Source: PMG-095 sp037200885
GTDB lineage: Bacteria; Myxococcota_A; Polyangia; Polyangiales; Polyangiaceae
Direction: 5' to 3'
NCBI GenBank assembly: GCA_037200885.1
Contig: JBBCIN010000003.1
Coordinates: 868,001 to 932,000 of the forward strand
Length of the DNA: 64,000 nt
The position numbers and the translations under genes were made by a program. Shown piece after piece: positions 33,449-42,323 of this stretch. The stretch's first letter is position 1; each line of letters starts with the position of its first letter. The notes beneath the pieces are model-generated. The model had not been told where the DNA came from. It worked only from the letters and a program-made list of their open reading frames with translations, and ran no database searches.

Positions 33449-35689
33449 ATGTTTCGGACTGTCCGCTTCACAATCCTTCGTGCCCGCTTGTTGCTCGCGG
33501 TCGGCTCTGGCGCGGCGCTCGCGAGCACCGGCTGCGCGGCGCACCCGCCGCAAGCGAAATCGGTCCAAACGACCGCGAGCGGATCGCCGATCCCAGCGGT
33601 CGGCGACGAAGCCTTCGCCCAAGCGGCCTACAAGGTGTTGGTCCGGGGTGATGCGTCCGCCGACCGTGCGGGCCTATTGCTGGGCGTGGTGCGCCGCCAG
33701 CTTCAGCGCGCCAAGGCTCGCTTCGACGTGGGTCAACGTGAGGCCGGGCTGAGCGCGCTGACCGGCGCGTTCTACTTGATGCGCTCCGGTGAATTTCAGG
33801 ACGCGGCCCTCGACGGCGCAGAAGGCGCGCTCGAGTCCGGCGCCGCGGAGGTCTCGCGGCTGGGTCAGGAGGGCTATGCATTCACGCTGTACGGCATGCT
33901 CAGGGACAAGTTGCCCAAAGGCCCCGAGCGCGAAGAGGTCGAGGCGCACCTGGAAGCAATGGCCCGCTTCTCGCAAGCCACGCGTGGCGCAGGCCCCATG
34001 CAAGCGGCGAGCGCGGATCTGCGATCGGCGATTCAGCGATCGCTGTTCGAAGCGCGCAAAGCCGCGCTCGACAGCGCTAGCGAGCGCGCCGTGCAATGGC
34101 TGAAACGCGCGCTGGAATCGAACGCGGCGGACGCGCCGATGAACTCGAACGCGGATCGCGACGAGGCCTTCGAAGCCTACCGCGCCCTCCGCGGCGGTGG
34201 CTACACGCTGATCGCGCTTTACCTGCGCCACGGAGATGCGCGAGGTGTGCTCACGGCTGCGGATCGCGCCGACCTGGGCCGCGTGATCGCGCCGGAATTG
34301 CGTGATCGCCTGGAGCGCGCCGCCGACGAGAACGACGCGGATGCGTGGGCCGATCTCTGCCATTTCTTCGATTCCGCCTCGCACGCCGCAGACGCCGAGG
34401 GTTTGCTGGATCACACGCTGATGGAAGCTGCGACCTGGGGCGCGGCGGTGCAACTGTTCCGCGCCGAACCGAGCTCGATGCGCGGCGCAGCGCCGCTGGC
34501 CGCGCAGCTCGTGAACTACGGCATGGCAGAGGTGGCGCCGCTCGTGTTGTCGCCCGCGGTGACGAAGGAAGCCAGCGCCGAGAACGTCAGCTTTGCGCTC
34601 GGCATCGTCGGCAAGGCGCTGGTCGAGGAAGATGCGCTCGATCAATTGCCGAGCGCGAGGCGGACCTTCGGCAACGCAGAGCCGTTGCTCGCGTTGGCCG
34701 AAAATAAGGCCAATCTGGGCAAGGTCAGCCCGAGCGCCGCGCGCCTCCGCTACGTCATGGGCGCGCTCGAGACACGCCACGGCGAGCTGGCGCGCGCGCT
34801 GCCCTTGGTTCAGTCCGCGGCCCATGCGGAGCCGAGCCTCGAGTCACTGATGACTCTCAGCGCCATCGAGCGACAGCGTGATCAAACCGCAGCGCTCTTC
34901 ACCTTGGGCCAAGCCGTCGAGCTGGCCAAGGCCACCAATGACCCGTTGGCCGAGACCGACGCGTTGAACATGAAGTTCGAGGTGTATCGCGATCACGGAG
35001 ACGCGGAGCACGCAGCCAAAACGCTGGATGCAGCGTTGTCGCGAGCAGTCGACGCGCAAAGGAACGCGCGCTCCGGTGGACCCACGCTGGCGCGAACCGA
35101 GCGGCTTTTGGCGCGCATCCTCGAGCACTACGACGACCCACTCGCGTCGCGGCGCGCGACCGAGCGCGCCTATGAGGCATCGAGCTCGGATCCGAGCCAG
35201 CTGACCGCGACCGTGCTCGACGCCGCACGCCGCGCCCTCACCCACGCGGATCTGCGCGCCGCGCGCCGTGCCGCGCAGCGCGCAGTCGCCGCCAACCTGG
35301 GCAGTGAAGATCTCGTATACGTCGCGCTCTGGCTGCAACTCGTCGAAAAGAAGCTGAACGTCCCGAGCGACGGCACGGTCGAAGAAGCCTACGCGGGCGT
35401 GGACGAAAACTCCGGTTGGCCGGCGCGCCTGCGCGCCTGGGCCCGCGGCAAACTGAGCGATCAAGATCTCGCCAGCGCCGCCCGCAGCGCCTCCGAAAAA
35501 ACCGAAGCCACCTTCTACGCCGCGATGCTCAAACTCCAAACCGGCGGCGACTCCTCCAAAGATCTCGAACGCGTCGCCCAGAGCCCCGCCATCGACTTGG
35601 TCGAAGTCACGATCGCCCGCGATCTGCTGGCCATGCGCAGCAAGCCCGCGCCGGACTACAAGCTACCTGCCGGCGTCAAACTGCCGTGA
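33449..35689 (+). CDS. Large helical lipoprotein with TPR-like repeats, 746 aa
   Basis: The signal peptide ends in the lipobox ASTGC. The mature protein is almost entirely helical, rich in Ala, Arg, Glu and Leu, with repeated helix pairs such as AVQLFRAEPSSMRG, LPLVQSAAHAEPSLESL and DAEHAAKTLDAALSRAVDA. This suggests a long solenoid of degenerate TPR or Sel1-like units. It follows the barrel gene by 54 bp on the same strand, so the two may form an operon of outer-membrane barrel plus periplasmic scaffold. No enzymatic motif is visible. The repeats are too degenerate to count by eye. Confidence 0.75.
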   Translation: MFRTVRFTILRARLLLAVGSGAALASTGCAAHPPQAKSVQTTASGSPIPAVGDEAFAQAAYKVLVRGDASADRAGLLLGVVRRQLQRAKARFDVGQREAGLSALTGAFYLMRSGEFQDAALDGAEGALESGAAEVSRLGQEGYAFTLYGMLRDKLPKGPEREEVEAHLEAMARFSQATRGAGPMQAASADLRSAIQRSLFEARKAALDSASERAVQWLKRALESNAADAPMNSNADRDEAFEAYRALRGGGYTLIALYLRHGDARGVLTAADRADLGRVIAPELRDRLERAADENDADAWADLCHFFDSASHAADAEGLLDHTLMEAATWGAAVQLFRAEPSSMRGAAPLAAQLVNYGMAEVAPLVLSPAVTKEASAENVSFALGIVGKALVEEDALDQLPSARRTFGNAEPLLALAENKANLGKVSPSAARLRYVMGALETRHGELARALPLVQSAAHAEPSLESLMTLSAIERQRDQTAALFTLGQAVELAKATNDPLAETDALNMKFEVYRDHGDAEHAAKTLDAALSRAVDAQRNARSGGPTLARTERLLARILEHYDDPLASRRATERAYEASSSDPSQLTATVLDAARRALTHADLRAARRAAQRAVAANLGSEDLVYVALWLQLVEKKLNVPSDGTVEEAYAGVDENSGWPARLRAWARGKLSDQDLASAARSASEKTEATFYAAMLKLQTGGDSSKDLERVAQSPAIDLVEVTIARDLLAMRSKPAPDYKLPAGVKLP

Positions 35690-35744
35690 ACATGACCGGC
35701 ACGCTCGATCGCTGCGGGACGAGAGAGCAAGGGAGCGCTGGTTC

Positions 35745-35771
35745 GGCGACCCGACCAGGATCGCGATCGCC
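35745..35771 (+). repeat. Dispersed intergenic repeat, core only
   Basis: CAGGATCGCGATCGCC at 35756-35771 is identical to the core at 25358-25373. The 5' half has diverged from the other copies. Confidence 0.45.
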
Positions 35772-35780
35772 CCTTCTGGG

Positions 35781-36182
35781 CTACCCTTGGGGTTTTCGGC
35801 CGAGCAGTTTCTCTGCCAGATGACCGCCGAGCTCGGAGCTCATCAAGCGTTCGACCGCGGCTTCTTTCTCTTCTCGCTCGCCCGCGCCGTATTGGAACTC
35901 GATGCCCATGCCGCAGGGATTCGCTTTGGTGGCTTCTTCGGCGGGGGTGGTCCAGATCACTTTGCCGCGCAGGCGCACGGGTTCGACCATGTGGGGCACG
36001 CCCAGTGCGAACACGAAGTCGGTGCCGACGGGCAGTGGCTTGTCGGTCGCAATGAACGTACCGCCGCGCGAGATGTTCTTGGTGTAGTCCGCGAAGAACG
36101 TGTTGAGCCGCTTGTATTCGACCTTCAGCTCGATTGGCGCTCGCTGGCCAATTCGCCGGTCGTCCTTGTCGCCTGAGCTCAT
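35781..36182 (-). CDS. PilZ-domain protein, TIGR02266 type
   Basis: A 133-residue single-domain protein. The PilZ core shows RAPIELKVEYKRLN, NISRGGTFIAT, then LPVGTDFVFALGVP and CGMGIEFQYG. NISRGG corresponds to the second c-di-GMP contact (D/NxSxxG), and the N-terminal RRIGQR is a plausible RxxxR. TIGR02266 PilZ proteins are expanded in deltaproteobacteria. It would act as a c-di-GMP receptor, for example in motility or envelope control. Both motifs being present suggests real ligand binding, untested. It is divergent from dnaJ, with 90 bp between starts. Confidence 0.87.
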   Translation of the reverse strand: MSSGDKDDRRIGQRAPIELKVEYKRLNTFFADYTKNISRGGTFIATDKPLPVGTDFVFALGVPHMVEPVRLRGKVIWTTPAEEATKANPCGMGIEFQYGAGEREEKEAAVERLMSSELGGHLAEKLLGRKPQG

Positions 36183-36272
36183 TTATTTGCGAGGTTAGTC
36201 TATTCCAGGCCTTCCGGGCCAAGGGCGGAGCAAACGGGGGAAAACTCCGGGCGAAAATGCTACACCCGGCGG

Positions 36273-37364
36273 GTGCGCGACCCCTATGAGGTGCTCGGCG
36301 TTGGCCGAGAGGCTTCCGAAGCCGAGATTAAAACGGCATTCCGCCGCCTGGCCGCGATCCACCATCCGGACAAAAACCCGGGAGATCCGAACGCAGGCGT
36401 GCGCTTCAAGGAGGCCAACCTCGCGCATCAGATCTTGAGTGACAAGGACAAGCGCGCCGCGTTCGACCGCTACGGTGAAGCCGCATTCCGCCCCGGGGGC
36501 GCACCGGGTGGAATCGATTTCGGTGACATGGCCGGCTTCGAGGATTTGTTCGGCGATCTGCTGGGCGCGTTCGGCATCCGCACCGGCGACCGCGGGGACA
36601 TCCGCAAAAATCTGGAGCTGAGCTTCGAAGAAGCGGCCCTCGGCTGCGAGCGCGAGGTGACATACGAGCGGCTCGACACCTGCGGCAGCTGCGCGGGCCG
36701 CGGCGCGGAGCCGGGCACGCGCGTGGAGACTTGTTCGGCCTGTGGCGGTCGCGGCAAGGTGCGCTTTCAGCAGGCGTTGTTTCCGATTGCGGTCGAGCGG
36801 CCCTGCTCGCGCTGCCGCGGCACGGGCCAAATAGTGCTCACGCCCTGCCGGGTGTGCAGCGGTAAGGGCTTGGCCAAGAGCGAGCGCACCCTGGCCGTCG
36901 AAATCCCCGCTGGCATCGAGGATGGCGCGACGCGGACCGTGACCCAAGCGGGCAATCGCGTGCGCGTCGATAAACCGCCGGGCAACTTGGAGCTCGTGAT
37001 CCAGGTCGGCGCGCACCCGTTCTTTCGCCGAGTCGGCGAGGACGTGGTGTGCAAGGTGCCAATCAGCTTCGCGCAAGCGGCGTTGGGCGGTGAAATCGAC
37101 GTTCCAAGCCTGGCAGGCAAGCTCAAACTACGCGTGCCGCCTTCGACGCAATCAGGCGCGGTCCTGCGCGTGCGCGGCAAGGGCTTCCCCTACCGGATGC
37201 GCACGGGTCGGGGCGATCAGTTGGTCGAGGTCACGGTCGAAGTCCCTTCACACCTGAGCGAGCGCGCACGCGCGTTGATTGAAGAGTTGGGCCGCGAGCT
37301 GGGCGAAGACGTGCAGCCGCAACAGCACAGCTTCCTGGAGAAGCTTCGAGGACTCTTTGACTGA
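36273..37364 (+). CDS. dnaJ: DnaJ-type co-chaperone
   Basis: DnaJ delivers substrates to DnaK and stimulates its ATPase. The J domain has HHPDKNPG (HPD motif) and ends near residue 65. The Gly/Phe-rich linker is short. Four CxxCxGxG zinc-binding repeats follow: CGSCAGRG, CSACGGRG, CSRCRGTG and CRVCSGKG. The two C-terminal substrate-binding domains end with an amphipathic tail. The 363 aa length is close to E. coli DnaJ (376). The start is GTG 36273; an upstream ATG at 36257 is out of frame. The gene is separated from grpE-dnaK and overlaps the HAD hydrolase gene by 8 bases. Whether this is the main DnaJ or one of several cannot be decided here. Confidence 0.93.
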   Translation: MRDPYEVLGVGREASEAEIKTAFRRLAAIHHPDKNPGDPNAGVRFKEANLAHQILSDKDKRAAFDRYGEAAFRPGGAPGGIDFGDMAGFEDLFGDLLGAFGIRTGDRGDIRKNLELSFEEAALGCEREVTYERLDTCGSCAGRGAEPGTRVETCSACGGRGKVRFQQALFPIAVERPCSRCRGTGQIVLTPCRVCSGKGLAKSERTLAVEIPAGIEDGATRTVTQAGNRVRVDKPPGNLELVIQVGAHPFFRRVGEDVVCKVPISFAQAALGGEIDVPSLAGKLKLRVPPSTQSGAVLRVRGKGFPYRMRTGRGDQLVEVTVEVPSHLSERARALIEELGRELGEDVQPQQHSFLEKLRGLFD

Positions 37365-38085
37365 AACGCAGCGAGCCAAGGTGCGCGCGGTGACGTTCGA
37401 CTTCGGGCAGACCCTGGCCGAGCTCGATCATGATTTCTTGGTGCGTCGCGTGCACGGCTTCGGCGCACAGCTGGATCCCGCGGCTTCACGCGCGGCGACG
37501 GTAGCCGCCTGGCACGCCTACGGCGCGGCCAAGGCCTTGGGCCACGCGCGCGCTTGGCAAGCGATGATCTTGGAGATCCTGCGCGGCGGTGGCATACGAA
37601 AAATCCGGGCTGAAGCCGCCGATCCGGCGTACCCCGAGAAGATCGCGCAGCTCTTGTGGGACGCCCAGCCCACGCACAATCTGTGGCGCAAGCCGATCGC
37701 AGGCATGTTCGAGCTTTGCGCGGAGCTTGGCGCAAAGCAGGTTCCGGTCGGCATCATCTCCAACTCGGAAGGACACCTCGCGGAGCTGGTCGAGGAGCTC
37801 GGCCACGGCGCGCTCTTCCAGGTCATCATCGACTCGGGCCGCGTGGGCGTCGATAAGCCCAACCCGCGCATCTTCCAACTAGCGGCAGAGGCGCTGGCGG
37901 TTGACCTTGCGGAGATCGTGCACGTCGGAGACGCCTGGGAGGCGGACGTGATCGGCGCGCGTGCCGCCGGCGCGCAGGCGATCTGGTATGCGCCGACTGA
38001 CGATCGCGCGTTGCCTGAAGGCGTGATTGCATGCCGAAATGCCGGCGAGCTACGCCAGGCACTGCGTGAGTTTGGCGTCGGCTGA
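37357..38085 (+). CDS. HAD-superfamily hydrolase
   Basis: Haloacid dehalogenase-like phosphatase. Motif I reads VTFDFGQTL, where the second catalytic Asp of the usual DxD is replaced by Gln (D-F-G-Q-T). Motif II is IISNSEG; motif III Lys is in VGVDKPNPRIF; motif IV is VHVGDAWEADVIGA. The cap region lies between residues 20 and 110. TTG 37357 overlaps the dnaJ stop and is preceded by GAGGA; this start is inferred. The change at the DxD acid/base position could weaken phosphatase activity. It probably acts on small phosphorylated metabolites. The operon link to dnaJ has no obvious functional meaning. Confidence 0.82.
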   Translation: MTETQRAKVRAVTFDFGQTLAELDHDFLVRRVHGFGAQLDPAASRAATVAAWHAYGAAKALGHARAWQAMILEILRGGGIRKIRAEAADPAYPEKIAQLLWDAQPTHNLWRKPIAGMFELCAELGAKQVPVGIISNSEGHLAELVEELGHGALFQVIIDSGRVGVDKPNPRIFQLAAEALAVDLAEIVHVGDAWEADVIGARAAGAQAIWYAPTDDRALPEGVIACRNAGELRQALREFGVG

Positions 38086-38101
38086 GGCGCTCTGGAGATC
38101 C

Positions 38102-38938
38102 ATGGAAAACCGAAAAATTGGGCTGCTCGGCGCCGGCAACATGGCAGGCGCCCTGATCCGCGGTCTGCTCGCGTCGAAGACGCTGCGCCCGGAACAGATC
38201 CGCGCGAGCGACCTGCGCGCCGATCAGCTGACTTTGCTCGAGGAGAGCTACGGCATCGAGACGCACCGGGACAACTCCGAGCTCTTGGCCTGGGCGAATG
38301 TCGTCGTGCTGGCGGTGAAGCCGCAGGTCATTGGCCAAGTGCTCGAGCAACTGTCGACTCAGATCCACGCCGACACGCTGCTCATCTCGATCGCCGCAGG
38401 CGTGCCGTTGTCTGCGATTGAAGCTCGCCTACCGGACGGCACACGCGTGCTGCGCGCGATGCCCAACACGGCCGCCATCGCTTTGGCCAGCGCCACCGGC
38501 ATCGCGCCCGGCTCGCACGCGAGCCCGGAAGACATTCGCTTCGCCCAAGCGCTGTTCGATGCGGTTGGGCGCTCGGTGGTGCTCGATGAATCGGCGCTGG
38601 ACGCCGTGACCGGGCTGTCCGGCAGCGGTCCCGCCTACGTGATGCTCATCATCGACGCGCTGGCCGATGGCGGGGTAAAAGTCGGCCTGAACCGCGAGAC
38701 GGCGCTGATACTGGCCGCACAAACCGTGTACGGGTCGGCCAAATTGCTGCTCGAAACCGGTGAACACCCAGGCCGCTTGAAAGACATGGTGACGAGCCCC
38801 GGTGGCACGACGATCGCGGGTCTGCACGCGCTCGAAGCGGGCGGACTACGCCACACGCTGATGAACGCCGTCGAGGTCGCGACTCGTCGGGCAACCGAGC
38901 TGGGGCAGGCGATGGCCGCGAAGCTGAACAAGCGCTAG
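38102..38938 (+). CDS. proC: Pyrroline-5-carboxylate reductase
   Basis: Catalyses the last step of proline synthesis, reducing 1-pyrroline-5-carboxylate with NAD(P)H. The Rossmann motif IGLLGAGNMAGALI is at the N-terminus, followed by NVVVLAVKPQ and MPNTAAIA. The C-terminal signature VTSPGGTTIAGLHALE and the GLSGSGPAYV segment are complete. At 278 aa it has the expected length. ATG 38102 is 17 bp after the HAD hydrolase stop, so dnaJ, the HAD gene and proC probably form one operon. The hairpin at 39119-39153 may end it. Confidence 0.95.
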   Translation: MENRKIGLLGAGNMAGALIRGLLASKTLRPEQIRASDLRADQLTLLEESYGIETHRDNSELLAWANVVVLAVKPQVIGQVLEQLSTQIHADTLLISIAAGVPLSAIEARLPDGTRVLRAMPNTAAIALASATGIAPGSHASPEDIRFAQALFDAVGRSVVLDESALDAVTGLSGSGPAYVMLIIDALADGGVKVGLNRETALILAAQTVYGSAKLLLETGEHPGRLKDMVTSPGGTTIAGLHALEAGGLRHTLMNAVEVATRRATELGQAMAAKLNKR

Positions 38939-39118
38939 CGGTGCCGCCGGGGAGGCTCTGTCTCGACGCTTCTCGGAGACGAGAGCCGCGCAGACACGAC
39001 AGAGCGGAAATAATAGTGTCCGCGCAAAGGGGCCGGGGGGGGACAGCCTCGCTCTGCGCGGACGACTAGTTTCTAGCAGCCAGGAACACGAAACGCAAAC
39101 CTCCAGTGATCGAAATAC
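38939..39118 (+). other. Hairpin-rich intergenic region after proC
   Basis: No open gene. GGCTCTGTCTC (38954-38964) pairs with GAGAC and AGAGCC (38976-38987) across one bulge. GTCCGCGC (39018-39025) pairs with GCGCGGAC (39056-39063), and inside or beside it AGAGCG (39001-39006) can pair with CGCTCT (39050-39055). These overlapping stems could be a structured 3' UTR, a small RNA or a decayed repeat. Confidence 0.45.
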
Positions 39119-39153
39119 ACGCGAGCGATCACACTTTTGGACGCTCGCGTTTT
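39119..39153 (+). terminator. Intrinsic terminator downstream of proC
   Basis: CGCGAGCG (39120-39127) pairs with CGCTCGCG (39142-39149) around a 14-base loop, and TTTT (39150-39153) follows. An outer A-T pair extends the stem to nine base pairs. Confidence 0.7.
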
Positions 39154-39165
39154 CGCCCCTCCGAG

Positions 39166-39189
39166 GCGCATTTCAAATCTGAAATGCGC
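39166..39189. repeat. Perfect 10-bp inverted repeat
   Basis: GCGCATTTCA and TGAAATGCGC are exact complements around a 4-base AATC loop. It sits between the terminator of proC and the end of the leftward lipoprotein gene, and could help terminate that transcript. No T-run follows on the minus strand. Confidence 0.65.
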
Positions 39190-39239
39190 AACGCACTTCC
39201 GCAAACCAAACTGCACCTATCGGCGTACGCAAGCGTGCG

Positions 39240-42200
39240 TCAGGGTGCGCAGACGTAGCCCCAACGCCGCCCCAGCGGTCGACGCTCCGTAACCGTGAGC
39301 GGTACCGTTGGGGCCGTTGCGACGGATGCCGCAGGCGCGTTGCCCCGAACCGGCCGCGCTGAGCCGTCCGTCTCGGCCGACAGCGCGCGCGTGCACAGCC
39401 CGCGCGCCGACCAGATGAATTGTGCCTCGACGCGCCGCACACTGAGCGCCTCATTGGCCGGGGAGAACCGCAAATTTGGCTCCAAAGACAGCGCACCCGC
39501 GAGCAGGAAACCGTCTGCATCTGAGACACAGGGCGGCGGCATCACCGCGAGATCAGCCGGGCTCAGCGAGAGTGGGGCTTCGAGCGCGTGGCTCACGGGG
39601 TCGATCGGGAATAGGTACCAGCCGTGGCCCGTGACCCAGATCCCGAGCTCGTCCCCGCGTACCCCGTGCACCAGAGTTGCCGAGCTGATGTCGTGCCCGG
39701 GGTCTGGATATTCGGCGAGCCGCTCGACGCGACCGCCTGAAATCCTAGACAGCATCAAGCCGTGATTTTCGTTGAACGAGGCCAGGTACCAAGCATCGCT
39801 CAGTTTCGCCACGCTGCTCAGCATGCCAAAATTGAAACCGAGCCGCCCAGCGTTCGGAATGCGGGTCACCGTTTTCCCCTCCTCGAACAGTAGTAGGTCG
39901 AGCAGGCCCCGCGAGCTCGCCAGCACGGCGCCCGCGCGTTGGTTCGCGTCGAGCACCGCGCGCCACGACGTGGCGTTAGCTGAGCTGTCGAAGCCGAAGG
40001 CCTCGGCAGCGGCGCCGACATCGGGCCACGGGCTGCGGGTCACTGCGCTCTGAAACACGCCGCGGCGCACCTGGAAGCGATCGGAAAGACGAAGCTGGAG
40101 GTGACCTGCGCGCGCCCAATCAGCCCCGCGCTCGCCCCAGGCATACGCGCGGAACGCCGCTCCCTCGCTGTCCGTTGCGGACACGGCGTAGCCAATTTCC
40201 CCGGAGCCGAGCGCGGGCGGGGGAAGCTCCAAAAACGGCGCCCAAGGCGGGCTAGCAGGGTCGTCCGCGCTCCCCCTCCCGTCGCCGTGCGCTCGGGCGG
40301 TCGGAGCCAGCGCCGGCTCACTCACCTCGCCGTTTGCCTCACAATGCAGCAGCCAACGACTGCCCCCCGGCTGTAACAGGCGGGTCGGCTCCGGCAAGGT
40401 GGCAATGCTCAGGTGCGGCGCGGCGCTGCCGCTACGAAAGCCCACTCGCACGAAGCCGGCGAACGCGCAGCCGAGCTCCGAGCAACCTTGCAGGCGCGCG
40501 TCGTCCCGAAGCTCGCGCCCCGCGTCGAACTCAGACGGCAGCTCGACGTTGGTCCATTCGAAGCCCCCATCGGTGCTCTCTCGGGTGCGCCCGGTACGCC
40601 CCACGAGCAGCGCGTAGTTGGCGGAGAGCAACGCGCGATCGATGCTGCTCTCCGGACGACCCATGCTCACGTTGCCATCGAGCCCCACCCGCACGCCGGC
40701 GAACGGTTCATTGCCCACGACCCAACCCGCCAGCTCACTGCTTACTCCCGTGCCCATGCTCGTGCCCGCGCTCTCCACGAACCCGTCGAGCCAGAGTCCC
40801 TTTTCGAGCAACGCGGCCGACGCGGAGGTCGGCAGCTTCAATGCGATGCGTTGCTCTCCTCCGCGCGTATCGATCAGGGACAAGAAGCCCGGCGCACCGA
40901 GGCGCGGCGGAACGATTACGGCCACGCGGCCGTCAGCGAGCGCCACGACCCGTTCGACCCCCAGATCGCCGCGCACACGGATTTCGCTGAATCCCCCTGC
41001 TTTTCCGGCAATGCAGTAGCTGCCGGGCAAGTCGGGGTTGGCGGACGCGCAGGAACCGCGAATCACCAAAGCGCCGTTGCCGCTGGCTGCGACGTAGCGT
41101 GGGCCAACGAACGTGCGCATCCGCCGCATGCCCAGCGGCGGCTCGAATGCGAACAGCGCGGTTTGGTTCGCCCCGTCACTGCAGACGAAGCCGGAGCTCG
41201 AGCCATATTTCAATGCACTGCATTCGCCGCCGCCCGGATAGGCGTGCTCGTCGCTTTCGAGCAGCTTGCCATCGCTCGCGCGGACGCGCAGCAACATGCC
41301 GGCGCTGGCGACCACGAGCGAGCCGTCCGTGTCGCGGAAGCCGCGCAGCACCGCCAGCTTGAGCGCATCGCGACCGAGTTGTTCGTTCACCTGGGGCGCC
41401 GCCTGCTCTGCGCTACCGCTGCGTAAGGCCTGCGCGACTGGGTTCTCATGCGGAGCGCCGCTCGGCTGATCCTGGCGTGTGAAGGTGCCCGTACTATCCA
41501 AGTCGAGCACGCCGTCCGGTCCAGTCAGGCGGAGCGCGCCGTCTTGGACATCGATGCTGGTCGGGGTCGTGCCGAGTGGATGCCAGGAGACCCCCGCATC
41601 GAAGCTGACCAACGCGCCGCGGAGCGGCACCGAGAGCGCCCCCAACCAGCCGTCGACGAAGGCCATTTTCCCGTAGCTGGGCGAAGCCGGCAAGCTGCCC
41701 AGGCTTTGCGCCGTGCCGTCTTGCGCGTCGAGCGCGACGATCCGATCGGGGTGGCTCGCCAGCACGTACAGCCGATCGAAGCCTGCAATCACCTGCGCGG
41801 CTTCGAAGTCCAAACGCGCGAATGGCTCCAGATCGCCGGTGAAGGAGTGTGCGCGAAAGAATAAGGTCGTGCTCGAAGACTGCACATAGAACAAAAAGCC
41901 CCCACCGAGCCGCGCGGGCAACTCGATCGAGCGCACGCTGCGAGCGGTCGGCAAGTATTCGTTCGCGAGCTCGAGCGCGCCGTTGGGTCGCGCGAGCACG
42001 CGCAGGCCGTAGCTGACGATGCGTTTGCTGCCATCCTTGTCTTCACCGAGGACGCTGACCGCTGGACCCTCGAGCGGCGGGAACAGCCGCGGGCCCTGCT
42101 CGTCCGCCAGCGCGGTCCCGGTCGGCGCCGCGATCAGCAACGCTTTTGGTTGGGCCGGTGGCGCCGGCATCGGCGCTGAAGCAGGAGCGTGAGCCCCTCG

Positions 42201-42278
42201 AGCTCCACATGCAGCGGGCGCAGCGGAGCCGAGAGCGCTGGCCAGCAGCCAGAAATACCGCGCGCGCCAAGCCATCAT
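39240..42278 (-). CDS. Large secreted protein with beta-propeller-like repeats, 1012 aa
   Basis: ATG 42278 begins MMAWRARYFWLLASALGS, with AAC-G as a weak lipobox (PAACGA), so it may be lipid anchored. The rest is beta-rich with repeated strand-turn units such as LYVLASHPDRIVALDAQDG, VSFDAGVSWHPLG, STDGGFEWTNVELP and GRVAVIVPPR. The D-x-G-x-S/F-x-W pieces resemble BNR/Asp-box turns of sialidase-like propellers, and other parts resemble WD40-like blades. Two or more propellers are likely at this length. No catalytic Arg triad was identified. Convergent with proC. It could be a binding or adhesion protein on the surface. Confidence 0.75.
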   Translation of the reverse strand: MMAWRARYFWLLASALGSAAPAACGARGAHAPASAPMPAPPAQPKALLIAAPTGTALADEQGPRLFPPLEGPAVSVLGEDKDGSKRIVSYGLRVLARPNGALELANEYLPTARSVRSIELPARLGGGFLFYVQSSSTTLFFRAHSFTGDLEPFARLDFEAAQVIAGFDRLYVLASHPDRIVALDAQDGTAQSLGSLPASPSYGKMAFVDGWLGALSVPLRGALVSFDAGVSWHPLGTTPTSIDVQDGALRLTGPDGVLDLDSTGTFTRQDQPSGAPHENPVAQALRSGSAEQAAPQVNEQLGRDALKLAVLRGFRDTDGSLVVASAGMLLRVRASDGKLLESDEHAYPGGGECSALKYGSSSGFVCSDGANQTALFAFEPPLGMRRMRTFVGPRYVAASGNGALVIRGSCASANPDLPGSYCIAGKAGGFSEIRVRGDLGVERVVALADGRVAVIVPPRLGAPGFLSLIDTRGGEQRIALKLPTSASAALLEKGLWLDGFVESAGTSMGTGVSSELAGWVVGNEPFAGVRVGLDGNVSMGRPESSIDRALLSANYALLVGRTGRTRESTDGGFEWTNVELPSEFDAGRELRDDARLQGCSELGCAFAGFVRVGFRSGSAAPHLSIATLPEPTRLLQPGGSRWLLHCEANGEVSEPALAPTARAHGDGRGSADDPASPPWAPFLELPPPALGSGEIGYAVSATDSEGAAFRAYAWGERGADWARAGHLQLRLSDRFQVRRGVFQSAVTRSPWPDVGAAAEAFGFDSSANATSWRAVLDANQRAGAVLASSRGLLDLLLFEEGKTVTRIPNAGRLGFNFGMLSSVAKLSDAWYLASFNENHGLMLSRISGGRVERLAEYPDPGHDISSATLVHGVRGDELGIWVTGHGWYLFPIDPVSHALEAPLSLSPADLAVMPPPCVSDADGFLLAGALSLEPNLRFSPANEALSVRRVEAQFIWSARGLCTRALSAETDGSARPVRGNAPAASVATAPTVPLTVTERRPLGRRWGYVCAP

Positions 42279-42323
42279 TTTAGCGTAGCGCCTCGGCGGT
42301 CGCCCGCGTAGTGGTAAGCCGAA

